Shown: positions 34,482 through 43,313 of the stretch, piece after piece
Position numbering within the stretch: the stretch's first letter is position 1
Layout: every line of letters begins with the position of its first letter
NCBI GenBank assembly: GCA_003288255.1
Contig: CP026600.1
Span: 2,232,001-2,296,000, forward strand
Source of the DNA: Clostridiaceae bacterium 14S0207
GTDB taxonomy: Bacteria > Bacillota > Clostridia > Clostridiales > Clostridiaceae
Direction: 5' to 3'
DNA length: 64,000 nucleotides
Program-made: the position numbers and the translations under genes
Notes under the pieces: model-generated
The model's database searches: none
What the model saw: the letters and a program-made list of their open reading frames with translations, nothing else
What the model was told of the DNA's origin: nothing

Positions 34482-35309
34482 ATGAAAAATTCAGTTAGTA
34501 CTTTTTTAAAAGCAAAAAAAAATAATGAAAAACTTAGTATGTTAACTGCTTATGATTATTCAACAGCTAAATTAATTGATGAAACAGGTATAAATGGAAT
34601 ATTAGTAGGTGATTCGCTTGGTATGGTATGTCTTGGGTATAAAGATACTTTAAGTGTAACTATGGAAGATATGATTCATCATACTAGAGCTGTATCTAGA
34701 GGTACTGAGAATGCTCTTGTAGTTGGTGATATGCCCTTTATGTCTTATCATACATCAGTATATGATGCCGTTGTAAATGCTGGTAGACTTATAAAAGAAG
34801 GTCATGCTGGTGCAGTTAAATTAGAAGGTGGAGCTAAAGTGATAGACCAAATAAAAGCTATTGTTAATGCACAAATTCCTGTTATGGGACATCTAGGTTT
34901 AACTCCTCAATCTATAAACATGTTTGGTGGCTTTAAGGTTCAGGGTAAATCTGAAGAAAATGCTAGGAGACTTATAGAAGATGCTAAAAAATTAGAACAA
35001 GCCGGTGTATTTGCCATAGTTTTAGAATGTATACCAGCAAAACTTGCTGAAATAATAACTAATGAACTCTCTGTACCTACTATAGGCATTGGTGCTGGAT
35101 CTGGTTGTAATGGTCAAATACTTGTATATCAAGATATGCTTAATATGTTCTCTGACTTTAAGCCTAAATTCGTAAAAACTTTCGCTAATGTTGGTGACCT
35201 TATGAAAAATGGAATAAAGTCTTATATTAAAGATGTATCTAATGGTACATTTCCAGCTGAAGAACATACTTTTAAAATTTCAGAAGAAACTTTAAAAAAA
35301 TTATACTAA
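34482..35309 (+). CDS. panB: 3-methyl-2-oxobutanoate hydroxymethyltransferase
   Basis: PanB makes ketopantoate from 2-oxoisovalerate and methylene-tetrahydrofolate. It is 275 residues, the normal length. [29 protein letters not shown] begins near residue 20 (the metal-binding aspartates), and [15 protein letters not shown] and the [11 protein letters not shown]-like [11 protein letters not shown] catalytic glutamate region follow. GGGGGACAAG at the end of the preceding gene supplies the ribosome binding site. Second gene of the pantothenate operon. Confidence 0.95.
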   Translation: MKNSVSTFLKAKKNNEKLSMLTAYDYSTAKLIDETGINGILVGDSLGMVCLGYKDTLSVTMEDMIHHTRAVSRGTENALVVGDMPFMSYHTSVYDAVVNAGRLIKEGHAGAVKLEGGAKVIDQIKAIVNAQIPVMGHLGLTPQSINMFGGFKVQGKSEENARRLIEDAKKLEQAGVFAIVLECIPAKLAEIITNELSVPTIGIGAGSGCNGQILVYQDMLNMFSDFKPKFVKTFANVGDLMKNGIKSYIKDVSNGTFPAEEHTFKISEETLKKLY

Positions 35310-35329
35310 TAAAAATTTTTTAAATTTGA

Positions 35330-35364
35330 AAGGATGTGAAGCTACATTTGTGTAGCGCTGACAT
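35330..35364 (+). promoter_or_regulatory. Ribosome binding site separated from the panC start by a hairpin
   Basis: AAGGATGTGA (35330-35339) is followed after one base by GCTACA-TTTG-TGTAGC (35341-35356), then 8 bases and the ATG at 35365. The linear distance is 25 bases; folded it is 9. No purine-rich site lies nearer to the ATG. Confidence 0.65.
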
Positions 35365-36213
35365 ATGAAAACTATAAAAAATATTAAAGATCTTCGAATT
35401 GAAATAGATATGTGGAAAAAAGCTGGTTTATCTATAGGTTTAGTACCAACAATGGGATTTTTACATGAAGGTCATAAAAGTTTAATACAAAGAGCTGTTA
35501 AGGAAAATGATAAGGTTGTTGTTAGCATCTTTGTAAATCCTATTCAATTTGGTCCTAATGAAGACTATGATAAATATCCTCGAGACATTGAAAAGGATTC
35601 TAAACTTTGTACTGATGCAGGTGCTAGTTTAATCTTTAACCCTGAGGTTGAAGAAATGTATCCTGATAAAAATCCCCTTACCTTTGTTAATGTAGAAAAT
35701 ATAACTAATTGTCTTTGCGGTGCTAAAAGACCTGGTCATTTTGAAGGTGTTTGTACAATAGTATCTAAATTATTTAATATAGTTGCTCCTAACAAAGCTT
35801 ATTTTGGTGAAAAAGATGCACAACAATTGTCTGTTATTAAACAAATGGTAAAAGATTTAAATTTTCCTATTCAAATTATAGGAAGTCCTATTGTCCGAGA
35901 AAAAGATGGTCTTGCTAAAAGCTCTAGAAATACTTATCTTTCCATAAAAGAAAGACAAGCTGCATTAATTTTGAGTAAAAGTTTAAAGAAAGCTAAAATA
36001 GCTATAGCTAATGGTGAAAAAAATACCATTATTTTAAAAAATTTAATTATAGATAACTTAATTTCAGAACCTTTAGCTAGAATAGATTATGTTGAAATAG
36101 TAGATTTTAATTTAATGTGTGAAATTGACACCTTAAATAAAGAATCCTTAATTGCAATAGCTGTATATATAGGAAAAACTAGATTAATAGATAATATTAT
36201 AATTAGGAGATAA
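35365..36213 (+). CDS. panC: Pantothenate synthetase
   Basis: PanC condenses pantoate and beta-alanine using ATP. The 282-residue protein has the nucleotidyltransferase signature VPTMGFLHEGHKSLI (about residues 28-42), FVNPIQFGPNEDY and the KMSKS-like region GLAKSSRNTYLS. The start matches the family N-terminus (MKTIKNIKDLR), which makes the distant ribosome binding site with its intervening hairpin notable. Third gene of the operon, followed by panD after 3 bases. Confidence 0.95.
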   Translation: MKTIKNIKDLRIEIDMWKKAGLSIGLVPTMGFLHEGHKSLIQRAVKENDKVVVSIFVNPIQFGPNEDYDKYPRDIEKDSKLCTDAGASLIFNPEVEEMYPDKNPLTFVNVENITNCLCGAKRPGHFEGVCTIVSKLFNIVAPNKAYFGEKDAQQLSVIKQMVKDLNFPIQIIGSPIVREKDGLAKSSRNTYLSIKERQAALILSKSLKKAKIAIANGEKNTIILKNLIIDNLISEPLARIDYVEIVDFNLMCEIDTLNKESLIAIAVYIGKTRLIDNIIIRR

Positions 36214-36216
36214 AAA

Positions 36217-36599
36217 ATGATACTAAATATGTTAAAGTCAAAAATTCATAGAGCTACTGTAACTGAAGCTAATTTAAATTATGTAGGAAGTATAACTATC
36301 GATAGAAATCTTCTAAAAGCATCTGGACTTATAGAATATGAAAAAGTTCAAATAGTTGATATAAATAATGGTAATAGATTAGAAACATATATAATTGGAG
36401 GAAAAGAAAATAGTGGTGTTATTTGTCTTAATGGTGCTGCAGCAAGACTCGTAAATGAAGGTGATAAAATTATTATCATGCCTATGATCAAATGGATGAA
36501 AAAGAAGCTAAAAGTTATAAACCCATAGTAGTTTTTGTTAATGATAATAATAATATAAAAGAAATTACTAATTATGAATTGAATGGAGAAATAAAATAA
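36217..36599 (+). pseudogene. panD: Aspartate 1-decarboxylase, frameshifted near codon 89
   Basis: PanD makes beta-alanine from aspartate, using a pyruvoyl group formed by self-cleavage before Ser25; the YVGSITID cleavage site is intact. The frame read from 36217 stops at 36528 after 103 residues with a foreign tail. From 36492 the next frame reads [19 protein letters not shown] and continues to a stop at 36597-36599, which is the normal PanD C-terminus. Adding one T after CCT at 36481-36483 would restore [12 protein letters not shown] and about 127 residues. It is either a one-base deletion, a programmed event or a sequencing error. Confidence 0.85.
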
Positions 36600-36673
36600 A
36601 TATTTCAAGTTATATTTTTTTGTTAATTAGCCAATACTAATCTCGAAAACTTAATTAAAGGAGATGTATTAAG

Positions 36674-36883
36674 GTGAAAACATTAGATACTATCGCTCTT
36701 TTACTTGTTATAATTGGTGCTATTAATTGGGGTTTAATTGGATTTTTTAACTTTAACTTAGTAGCAACTTTATTTGGGCATATGACAGCTTTTAGTAGAG
36801 TAATTTACGCTTTAGTAGGATTAGCAGGACTATATTCTATTTCCTTCTTTGGAAGAGATAGAGATACTATTGAAGAAAAATAA
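36674..36883 (+). CDS. DUF378 family small membrane protein
   Basis: A 69-residue protein with two membrane segments and the LDTIALLLVIIGAINWGLIG N-terminus typical of the DUF378 family; function unknown. It starts at GTG behind AAAGGAGATG. It follows panD at about 75 bases and may be co-transcribed. It ends at a terminator. Confidence 0.83.
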   Translation: MKTLDTIALLLVIIGAINWGLIGFFNFNLVATLFGHMTAFSRVIYALVGLAGLYSISFFGRDRDTIEEK

Positions 36884-36894
36884 TAAAATATATT

Positions 36895-36920
36895 AAAGCT
36901 CACTAATATTAGTGAGCTTT
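36895..36920. terminator. Terminator after the DUF378 gene
   Basis: AAAGCTCACTAA / TTAGTGAGCTTT is a 12-base perfect inverted repeat with a two-base loop between convergent genes. Its T run is short. Confidence 0.78.
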
Positions 36921-36935
36921 AATTAGTTATATTTT

Positions 36936-37640
36936 TTAAAAACCATTTTTTATTATCTCTTGAACTTTAGTATGAATTGAATCTTTTTCTTCTTTATCTA
37001 AGTTATTAATATATATAGGTTCATGTATTTTTATTTTTACAGTATCAGATTTAATCTTTTTATTATTTCCTTCGTAACTTTTATAAGTTCCATCTAAAGT
37101 AATTGGTACTACTGGTGTTCCAGACTTTTGAGCCATCTTTAAACTTCCCTTTTTAAAATCATTCATTTGTTGACACTTACTTCTAGTACCCTCTGGAAAT
37201 ATTAACATAGATTTTCCATTTTTTAAATTTTCTACGCCTTTTAATATTGCCTTTATTCCTTCACGTGGATTTTCTCTATTTATAAATACACATCCTATTT
37301 GTTCCATCCAAAAAGTTATCATTGGTGAATTCGCTAATTCTTTCTTAGCAACAAAGCCAACTATTCCAGGTAAATTAGCTAATAAAACTGGAATATCTAA
37401 AAAACTTTGATGATTAGAAACAAATAAACAAGCTTCCTTTGGAATATTATCTAACCCACTAATTTCAACATTTAGGTGGATTTTATCAACTATAAACTGA
37501 GCCCATCCCTTTACACACGTTTCTAAATACTTTTGAGCTTCTTCCTCTGATTTTTTCTTTAGCTTATTATATTTAGCTCTTTTAAAAGAACATCCTATCA
37601 TATATAAAGCAAATTCTAAATAAAATAAATAAGTTCTCAT
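36936..37640 (-). CDS. plsC: 1-acyl-sn-glycerol-3-phosphate acyltransferase
   Basis: PlsC acylates lysophosphatidic acid to phosphatidic acid in membrane lipid synthesis. The 234-residue protein has the catalytic NHQSFLD motif near residue 75, FINREN, and FPEGTRS near residue 148, plus an N-terminal membrane-associated stretch. AAAGGAAAG precedes the ATG. It is monocistronic and convergent with the DUF378 gene. Confidence 0.92.
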   Translation of the reverse strand: MRTYLFYLEFALYMIGCSFKRAKYNKLKKKSEEEAQKYLETCVKGWAQFIVDKIHLNVEISGLDNIPKEACLFVSNHQSFLDIPVLLANLPGIVGFVAKKELANSPMITFWMEQIGCVFINRENPREGIKAILKGVENLKNGKSMLIFPEGTRSKCQQMNDFKKGSLKMAQKSGTPVVPITLDGTYKSYEGNNKKIKSDTVKIKIHEPIYINNLDKEEKDSIHTKVQEIIKNGF

Positions 37641-37841
37641 ATTTCTTTCCTTTCATAATTTAAATATAATATATAAATATATATTATATTTAAATTATAC
37701 ATTTTTAATGTTTTTTTTTCAATCTTAACACTTTGTCATTAATAAATTAAGATTTTCCTTTCTTAAAAATTAGGAAACACTTGTTAAAACAATAGCTTGT
37801 TATTATAATTAGTATATATTTTAAAAAAGGAGATTTTGAAT

Positions 37842-38810
37842 ATGAAAAAATTTAATAAATACGCTTTACTGCTATGTAGCTTAATTTTAACTTTTTCATT
37901 TATTCTTTCGGGATGTAATAATGTACAAGTTGATGTATCCTCTAGTGATAATTCTGGAAACAGTAATAAAACTTCCTCTACATATAATTTATCCAAAAAT
38001 AATAAAGAAAATCCTAAAAAAGATTCCAAAAATAATGTTAAAGAGGTCTTTAAAAATGACCTATTTGTACATTATATAAATGTAGGCCAAGGTGATTCGG
38101 AATTGATCCAGTATAAAGGTAAGAATGTGCTTATAGATGCTGGTCCAAATTCAGCAAGAAATAGCCTATTAAAATATCTAAAAGGTGCTGGTATAAAAAA
38201 ATTAGATTATGTAGTAGCAACCCATCCACATGAGGATCATATTGGAAATATGGATGATGTTATTCGCAATTTTCAAATTGGAGAATTTATAGCTCCAAAG
38301 GTTTCATCAACTACAGCTACTTTTAAATCCATGATTACTGCATTGAAATCTAAAAATTTAAGAATTACTACTGCTAAACCAGGATTAAAAATTAGTCTTG
38401 ATAAAAATGTAAACTTTGAATTTTTTTCACCAAATAGTGCAAGCTATGAAAATTTAAATAACTACTCTCCTGTAATGAAATTAAGTTATGGTAAAAATTC
38501 TTTCTTATTTACAGGTGATGCTGAAACATTAAGTGAAAAAGAAATTTTAAGCAAAAATTTTAATGTAAAATCAGATGTTTTAAAATTTGGTCATCATGGA
38601 AGTAGTACATCATCATCTATTGCTTTTTTAAGAAAAGTTAATCCTAAAATAGGAATAATATCTTGTTCAAAAGATAATAAATATGGTCATCCTCATAAGG
38701 AAACAGTAAAAAAAATTAAAGATATGAATATTAAAACTTATAGTACGTATATAGATGATACTATTATATTAACAAGCAATGGAACTACAATAAAAAAATT
38801 AAACAAATAA
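37842..38810 (+). CDS. ComEC-like metallo-beta-lactamase fold lipoprotein
   Basis: A 322-residue secreted lipoprotein. The signal peptide ends in the lipobox LSGC (about residue 25), followed by a Ser/Asn/Lys-rich linker of about 40 residues and a metallo-beta-lactamase domain with HPHEDHIGN, GDAE and HHGS, the pattern of the C-terminal nuclease-like domain of ComEC/Rec2. It lacks the ComEC channel, so it is a free-standing extracellular hydrolase, possibly a nuclease or phosphodiesterase. I chose the ATG at 37842 over the TTG six bases earlier because of its 9-base spacing from AAGGAG. Confidence 0.86.
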   Translation: MKKFNKYALLLCSLILTFSFILSGCNNVQVDVSSSDNSGNSNKTSSTYNLSKNNKENPKKDSKNNVKEVFKNDLFVHYINVGQGDSELIQYKGKNVLIDAGPNSARNSLLKYLKGAGIKKLDYVVATHPHEDHIGNMDDVIRNFQIGEFIAPKVSSTTATFKSMITALKSKNLRITTAKPGLKISLDKNVNFEFFSPNSASYENLNNYSPVMKLSYGKNSFLFTGDAETLSEKEILSKNFNVKSDVLKFGHHGSSTSSSIAFLRKVNPKIGIISCSKDNKYGHPHKETVKKIKDMNIKTYSTYIDDTIILTSNGTTIKKLNK

Positions 38811-38816
38811 AAATAA

Positions 38817-38861
38817 AAACTTGCAAAATATATGTTTAACCTATACTTTTGCAAGTTTTTT
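38817..38861 (+). terminator. Terminator between the ComEC-like gene and uppP
   Basis: AAAACTTGCAAAA / TTTTGCAAGTTTT with a 17-base loop and a T run lies between convergent genes. Confidence 0.85.
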
Positions 38862-38896
38862 ATATTAAAATTTAATATGAAATTACATTCCTATGT

Positions 38897-39715
38897 TTAT
38901 TTAAAGAAATTAGTAAACATTAATGCTACTATTATTCCACCTAGTATCAACCTATATATTGCAAACCCTTTCATAGGTCTCTTCTTTAAGAAATTCATAA
39001 ACTTTTCTACTACAATAAGAGCAACTATAAATGCAACTACAAATCCTACTATTAATGCTACTATTTCTCCAAAGTTTAATGTAAATCCAGCTTTGATTAG
39101 TTTTAAACCTGAAGCCCCCACCATAGTTGGTATAGCTAAAAAGAATGAAAATTCAGCAGCAGCTACAGTTGTAACTCCCATAAGCCATGCACCCATAATT
39201 GTAGAAGCTGATCTTGACATTCCTGGCCATAAAGCTAAACATTGAAAAACTCCTATTATAAACGCTTTAGAATAACTAATCTCTTCTATCCTATCTATAC
39301 CATTTCTATTTCTATATTTATATTCTATAATTATCATCAATATTGCACCGAAAATTAATGCAGCAGCAACTGTTTGAGGATTCATTAATTTTTCATCTAT
39401 AATATCATCGAATAAAAATCCTAAAACTCCTGCTGGAATTACAGCAATCAATATATTAAACCAAAATTTTAGTCCATCATGTTCTAATTTAAAAAACTTT
39501 ATTATACTAGTCCAAATTTTATTCCAATATAAAACAACTATAGCTAAAATAGCACCCAATTGTATTACAACCTCAAATAATTTGGCAAATTCACCAGTAA
39601 AATTAATTACATGGCCTACTATAATCATATGCCCTGTAGAAGATATAGGTAAAAATTCAGTTATTCCTTCTACTATGGCAATGATTATGGCTTTAAATAT
39701 AAATAATAAATCCAT
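38897..39715 (-). CDS. uppP: Undecaprenyl-diphosphatase
   Basis: UppP (BacA) recycles undecaprenyl pyrophosphate to the monophosphate carrier for cell wall synthesis and gives bacitracin resistance. The 272-residue polytopic protein has EGITEFLPISSTGHM near the N-terminus and PGMSRSASTIMGAWL (about residues 160-175), the two catalytic motifs. AGGTGG precedes the ATG. Monocistronic. Confidence 0.95.
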   Translation of the reverse strand: MDLLFIFKAIIIAIVEGITEFLPISSTGHMIIVGHVINFTGEFAKLFEVVIQLGAILAIVVLYWNKIWTSIIKFFKLEHDGLKFWFNILIAVIPAGVLGFLFDDIIDEKLMNPQTVAAALIFGAILMIIIEYKYRNRNGIDRIEEISYSKAFIIGVFQCLALWPGMSRSASTIMGAWLMGVTTVAAAEFSFFLAIPTMVGASGLKLIKAGFTLNFGEIVALIVGFVVAFIVALIVVEKFMNFLKKRPMKGFAIYRLILGGIIVALMFTNFFK

Positions 39716-39954
39716 ACTTAATCCACCTTTTCCTAATTTAAAATTTTATTTTATGTAAATACCTTATAATTATACTATAAAGAACTTTATAATAATACCT
39801 TTGTAAAGAAATTTTAAGAATTTACATTTTAGCCCTGTACTAAAAAATAGTATATACTATAAAACTTAATTTTATTTAAATTCACTGTAGTTTTAAAGAG
39901 TAAAAGTTGTTAAAATATAATTATGTTTACAGTTCATTGAGAGGAGGCATTTAA

Positions 39955-41154
39955 TTGAAGAAAAAAACTTTCAAAAGAAAAAAAGGAACTTTTTTTGTTA
40001 GTTTATTTGTATTAGTTTTAATCATTATTAGTCTAACTATTCGATTTGTAAGTAAAGAAGAAAGTATTAATAATCTTTCTTTAAACTCTTTATATTTAAA
40101 CGATAAAAAAATCAATAAAGTAAATAAAGCTAATATACAAAATAAAATTGATGATAAAATAAAAACTAAAAATTCTTCTAAAGACTCTAAAAATACACCT
40201 AAAAAAAGCACTTATACAGACATATTAATGTCCTTTGTAGGAGATTGTACTTTAGGAACAGATAGTAAATTTAGTGGTGAGACTATGCCAGTAACTTTAT
40301 CTAATAATAACATGGATTTTTCTTATTTATTTAAAAATGTATCTTCTTATTTTAAGAAAGATGATTTAACTATTGCAAACTTGGAAACCACATTTACTGA
40401 TGCTACTATTAAGAATCCTAAGACTTTCAACTTTAAAGCTCCCCCATCATATGTAGAATCTTTAACTCTAGGTTCCATAGAAGCGGTTAATATTTCAAAT
40501 AATCATATTTATGATTATAAAGAAAAGGGTTATAATGATACTAAAAAAACCTTAGAACAAGAAAAAATTAATTATTTTGGTGAAGGAACAATATGGAAGA
40601 CTACTGTAAAAAATAAAAAATTTGCATTTTTAGGTTATAGGGGTTGGGAAGATAATATAGACTTTGATAAATTAAAATCTGAAATTACCCAATTGAAATC
40701 TGAAGAATATACGGTTATAATTAGTTTTCATTGGGGTATTGAAAGACAGTACCATCCAATTGAATTCCAAAAAAAATTAGCACATTTTTGCATTGATAAT
40801 GGTGCCGATTTAATTATAGGTCATCATCCTCATGTACTTCAAGGAATAGAAACTTATAAAGGTAAATACATTTGCTATAGTTTAGCTAACTTTTGTTTTG
40901 GTGGAAATAATAATCCCCAAGATAAAGATACAATGATAGTTCAAACTCAATTTAATTTTAAAAATGACAAATTAATAGAAACAGGATTAAAAGTAATACC
41001 TTGTTCTATTTCTTCCGTTAAATACAAAAATGATTATTGCCCTACTCCTTTGAAAGGAGATAATTATACTAGGGTCTTAAATAAACTAAATGAGATATCT
41101 CCTAAAAGTGGTTTCAAACTTTCAGAAGACTTCCATTTTGAAAAACACGAATAA
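39955..41154 (+). CDS. CapA/PgsA-family metallophosphatase-like envelope protein
   Basis: A 399-residue protein with an N-terminal signal anchor, a lysine/serine/asparagine-rich linker, and a CapA domain containing SFVGDCTLGTD, IANLETTFTD, SNNHIYDY, FHWGIERQYHP and IIGHHPHVLQG, a calcineurin-like metal-binding pattern. Relatives belong to poly-gamma-glutamate capsule systems, but no pgsB/C genes are present, so a wall or surface role is inferred. The start is TTG behind GAGGAGG. It sits just upstream of murT, which may be co-transcribed. Confidence 0.84.
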   Translation: MKKKTFKRKKGTFFVSLFVLVLIIISLTIRFVSKEESINNLSLNSLYLNDKKINKVNKANIQNKIDDKIKTKNSSKDSKNTPKKSTYTDILMSFVGDCTLGTDSKFSGETMPVTLSNNNMDFSYLFKNVSSYFKKDDLTIANLETTFTDATIKNPKTFNFKAPPSYVESLTLGSIEAVNISNNHIYDYKEKGYNDTKKTLEQEKINYFGEGTIWKTTVKNKKFAFLGYRGWEDNIDFDKLKSEITQLKSEEYTVIISFHWGIERQYHPIEFQKKLAHFCIDNGADLIIGHHPHVLQGIETYKGKYICYSLANFCFGGNNNPQDKDTMIVQTQFNFKNDKLIETGLKVIPCSISSVKYKNDYCPTPLKGDNYTRVLNKLNEISPKSGFKLSEDFHFEKHE

Positions 41155-41156
41155 AT

Positions 41157-41175
41157 AAGGCGGTGACTTAAAATT
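41157..41175 (+). promoter_or_regulatory. Ribosome binding site deciding an ATT start for murT
   Basis: AAGGCGGTGA (41157-41166) is followed after 6 bases by ATT at 41173. The in-frame TGA at 41164-41166 closes the frame upstream, and no ATG, GTG or TTG occurs in frame before 41368. Confidence 0.7.
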
Positions 41176-42528
41176 AATATTAAGACTTTTTTTAGCATAC
41201 TTACTTCAAAACTTATAATTAAGAGTTGTAAACTTTTATCTAAGGGTGGAACTAACTTTCCTGGCAAAATAGCTTTAAAATTAGATAAAAATATTTTAAA
41301 AACTGTAGCTAAAGATTATACTATTATTTTAATTACAGGAACTAATGGAAAAACTACAACCACTAATATGATTTATAATATTTTAAAAGATAAAAATCCT
41401 AATAAAAAAGTAATAACTAACTCCTCTGGTGCAAACCTTTATCCTGGTATAGTTACTTCTTTTGTATCAAATTTTAAATTTAAAGATAAATATCAAGAAA
41501 AATATGCTGTAATAGAAGTTGATGAAGCTAATGTAAAATTTGTTACAGAATATGTATCTCCTAAAATTATTACCGTTACTAATCTTTTTAGAGATCAATT
41601 AGACAGATATGGTGAGGTATATACTACTCTTCAAAAAATATTAGAAGGTGTAGTAAAAACTCCAGATTCCCTATTAGTTTTAAATGGTGATGAATCTTTA
41701 CTAGGTAAATTGGAACTTCCTAATAAAGTTCACTACTATGGATTTAAAAATTATGAGGATGGAACTTCTAAAGTTAATATAAATTCCGATGCAAAGTTCT
41801 GCAAGTTTTGTAAGAGCTCTTATAAATATAACTTTGTAACTTATAACCATTTAGGTGATTATTATTGTCCTAATTGTGGATATAAACGTCCTGAACTTAA
41901 ATATAATGTGGAAAATATTATAGAAAAAACAGCTTCTAGTTCTACTGTTATAATAAATGGAGAAGAAATATTAATAAATCAACCTGGTACATACAATATC
42001 TATAATGCCCTTTGTGCCTTTTCAATCGGAAAGGAACTTAATATATCCACAGATAAAATAAAGGAATCTCTACAAACTCAAGAAAGTAGTTTTGGAAGAC
42101 AAGAAGAAATTAATATTGAAGGTAAAAAAGCTAAAGTAATTTTAGTAAAAAATCCAGCTGGATACGATGAAGCTTTAAATACAGTTTTATTAGATAAAGA
42201 TAAAATTAATCTTTGTTTTATGCTTAATGATCATTATGCAGATGGTAGAGATGTATCTTGGATTTGGGATGTAGATTTTGAAAAGTTAAAAGAATTAAAT
42301 GTAGATAAAATTTTAATAGCTGGCATAAGAAAATATGATATGGCAGTTAGATTAAAAATTGCTGCATTTAATGAAGATCAATTTATAATTTGTAATGAAT
42401 TTGATAATATCATAGATAACATAAAAGAAATTTCTACTGAAAATACTTATATATTAGCTACTTATACAGCTATGACAAGTTTTAGAAAACTTCTTAATAC
42501 TAAGGGATATGCAAAAGAAATTTGGTAA
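41173..42528 (+). CDS. murT: Lipid II isoglutaminyl synthase, MurT subunit (apparent ATT start)
   Basis: MurT, with GatD, amidates the alpha-carboxyl of D-glutamate in lipid II. The Mur-ligase P-loop GTNGKTTTT lies at residues 56-64 only if translation begins at ATT 41173; the first conventional ATG (41368) is codon 66, after the P-loop. The upstream frame reads as a typical MurT N-terminus (KGGTNFPGKIALKLDKN). A four-cysteine ribbon (CKFCKSS ... CPNCGYKRPE) and the C-terminal DUF1727 domain with DVSWIWDVDFE are present. The full product is 451 residues. gatD follows after 19 bases. Confidence 0.88.
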   Translation: MNIKTFFSILTSKLIIKSCKLLSKGGTNFPGKIALKLDKNILKTVAKDYTIILITGTNGKTTTTNMIYNILKDKNPNKKVITNSSGANLYPGIVTSFVSNFKFKDKYQEKYAVIEVDEANVKFVTEYVSPKIITVTNLFRDQLDRYGEVYTTLQKILEGVVKTPDSLLVLNGDESLLGKLELPNKVHYYGFKNYEDGTSKVNINSDAKFCKFCKSSYKYNFVTYNHLGDYYCPNCGYKRPELKYNVENIIEKTASSSTVIINGEEILINQPGTYNIYNALCAFSIGKELNISTDKIKESLQTQESSFGRQEEINIEGKKAKVILVKNPAGYDEALNTVLLDKDKINLCFMLNDHYADGRDVSWIWDVDFEKLKELNVDKILIAGIRKYDMAVRLKIAAFNEDQFIICNEFDNIIDNIKEISTENTYILATYTAMTSFRKLLNTKGYAKEIW

Positions 42529-42547
42529 CTAAAAGGAGAAGATTTTT

Positions 42548-43285
42548 ATGGAATTAAACATATGCCATCTTTATCCTGATCTTTTAAATGTATATGGAGA
42601 TTACGGAAATATTTTAGTTTTAAAATATAGAGCTGAAAAAAGAGGTATTAAAATAAATATTCATAACCTTTCTATTGGCGAAAAATTTGATGAAAATTTA
42701 TATGATATAGTTTTATTTGGCGGAGGTCAAGATTTTGAACAGTCTATTGTATCTAACGATATTATAGATAATAAAAGAGAGAATATACAAAATTATATTG
42801 AAAACAATAAAGTTTTTCTAAGTATATGTGGTGGATATCAACTTCTTGGAAAATATTATACTACACCTACTGGTGAAAAACTTCCTGGACTTTCAATATT
42901 AGATATATATACTGAAGCCGGTGATACAAGATTTATAGGAAATACAGTTATATACAATGAAGATTTTAATGAAACATATGTAGGCTTTGAAAACCATTCT
43001 GGTAGAACCTATATAGGAAATTTAAAACCTTTAGGAAAAGTTAAAGTCGGATATGGAAATAATGGCTCTGATAAAAACGAAGGTTGTATTTATAAAAATA
43101 CTTTTTGCACGTATTTTCATGGTTGTTTACTTTCTAAGAACCCTGAATTAGCTGATAGACTATTATATTTAGCACTTTCTAAAAAATATGATAATGTAAA
43201 AGATATTCTAACCCCATTAGATGATTCATTAGAACTTAAAGGTAAAGAACATATTATCAATACTTATGAAAAAATTAATAAATAA
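42548..43285 (+). CDS. gatD: Lipid II isoglutaminyl synthase, GatD glutamine amidotransferase subunit
   Basis: GatD supplies ammonia from glutamine to MurT. The 245-residue protein has a class I (CobB/CobQ-like) amidotransferase fold with the nucleophile in LSICGGYQLLGKYY (Cys near residue 94) and the catalytic histidine region TYFHGCLLSKNPELAD. AAAGGAGAAG precedes the ATG. It forms a two-gene operon with murT and ends at a terminator. Confidence 0.94.
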   Translation: MELNICHLYPDLLNVYGDYGNILVLKYRAEKRGIKINIHNLSIGEKFDENLYDIVLFGGGQDFEQSIVSNDIIDNKRENIQNYIENNKVFLSICGGYQLLGKYYTTPTGEKLPGLSILDIYTEAGDTRFIGNTVIYNEDFNETYVGFENHSGRTYIGNLKPLGKVKVGYGNNGSDKNEGCIYKNTFCTYFHGCLLSKNPELADRLLYLALSKKYDNVKDILTPLDDSLELKGKEHIINTYEKINK

Positions 43286-43286
43286 T

Positions 43287-43313
43287 AAGAAGGCAGCTAA
43301 AGGCTGCCTTCTT
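43287..43313. terminator. Bidirectional terminator between gatD and the deacetylase gene
   Basis: AAGAAGGCAGC / GCTGCCTTCTT with a short AT loop lies between the convergent stop codons and overlaps the deacetylase stop. Confidence 0.88.

Noticed and set aside
41368-42528. murT start at the conventional ATG 41368
   Set aside because: This would delete the Mur-ligase P-loop and the conserved N-terminus, and no ribosome binding site precedes it.
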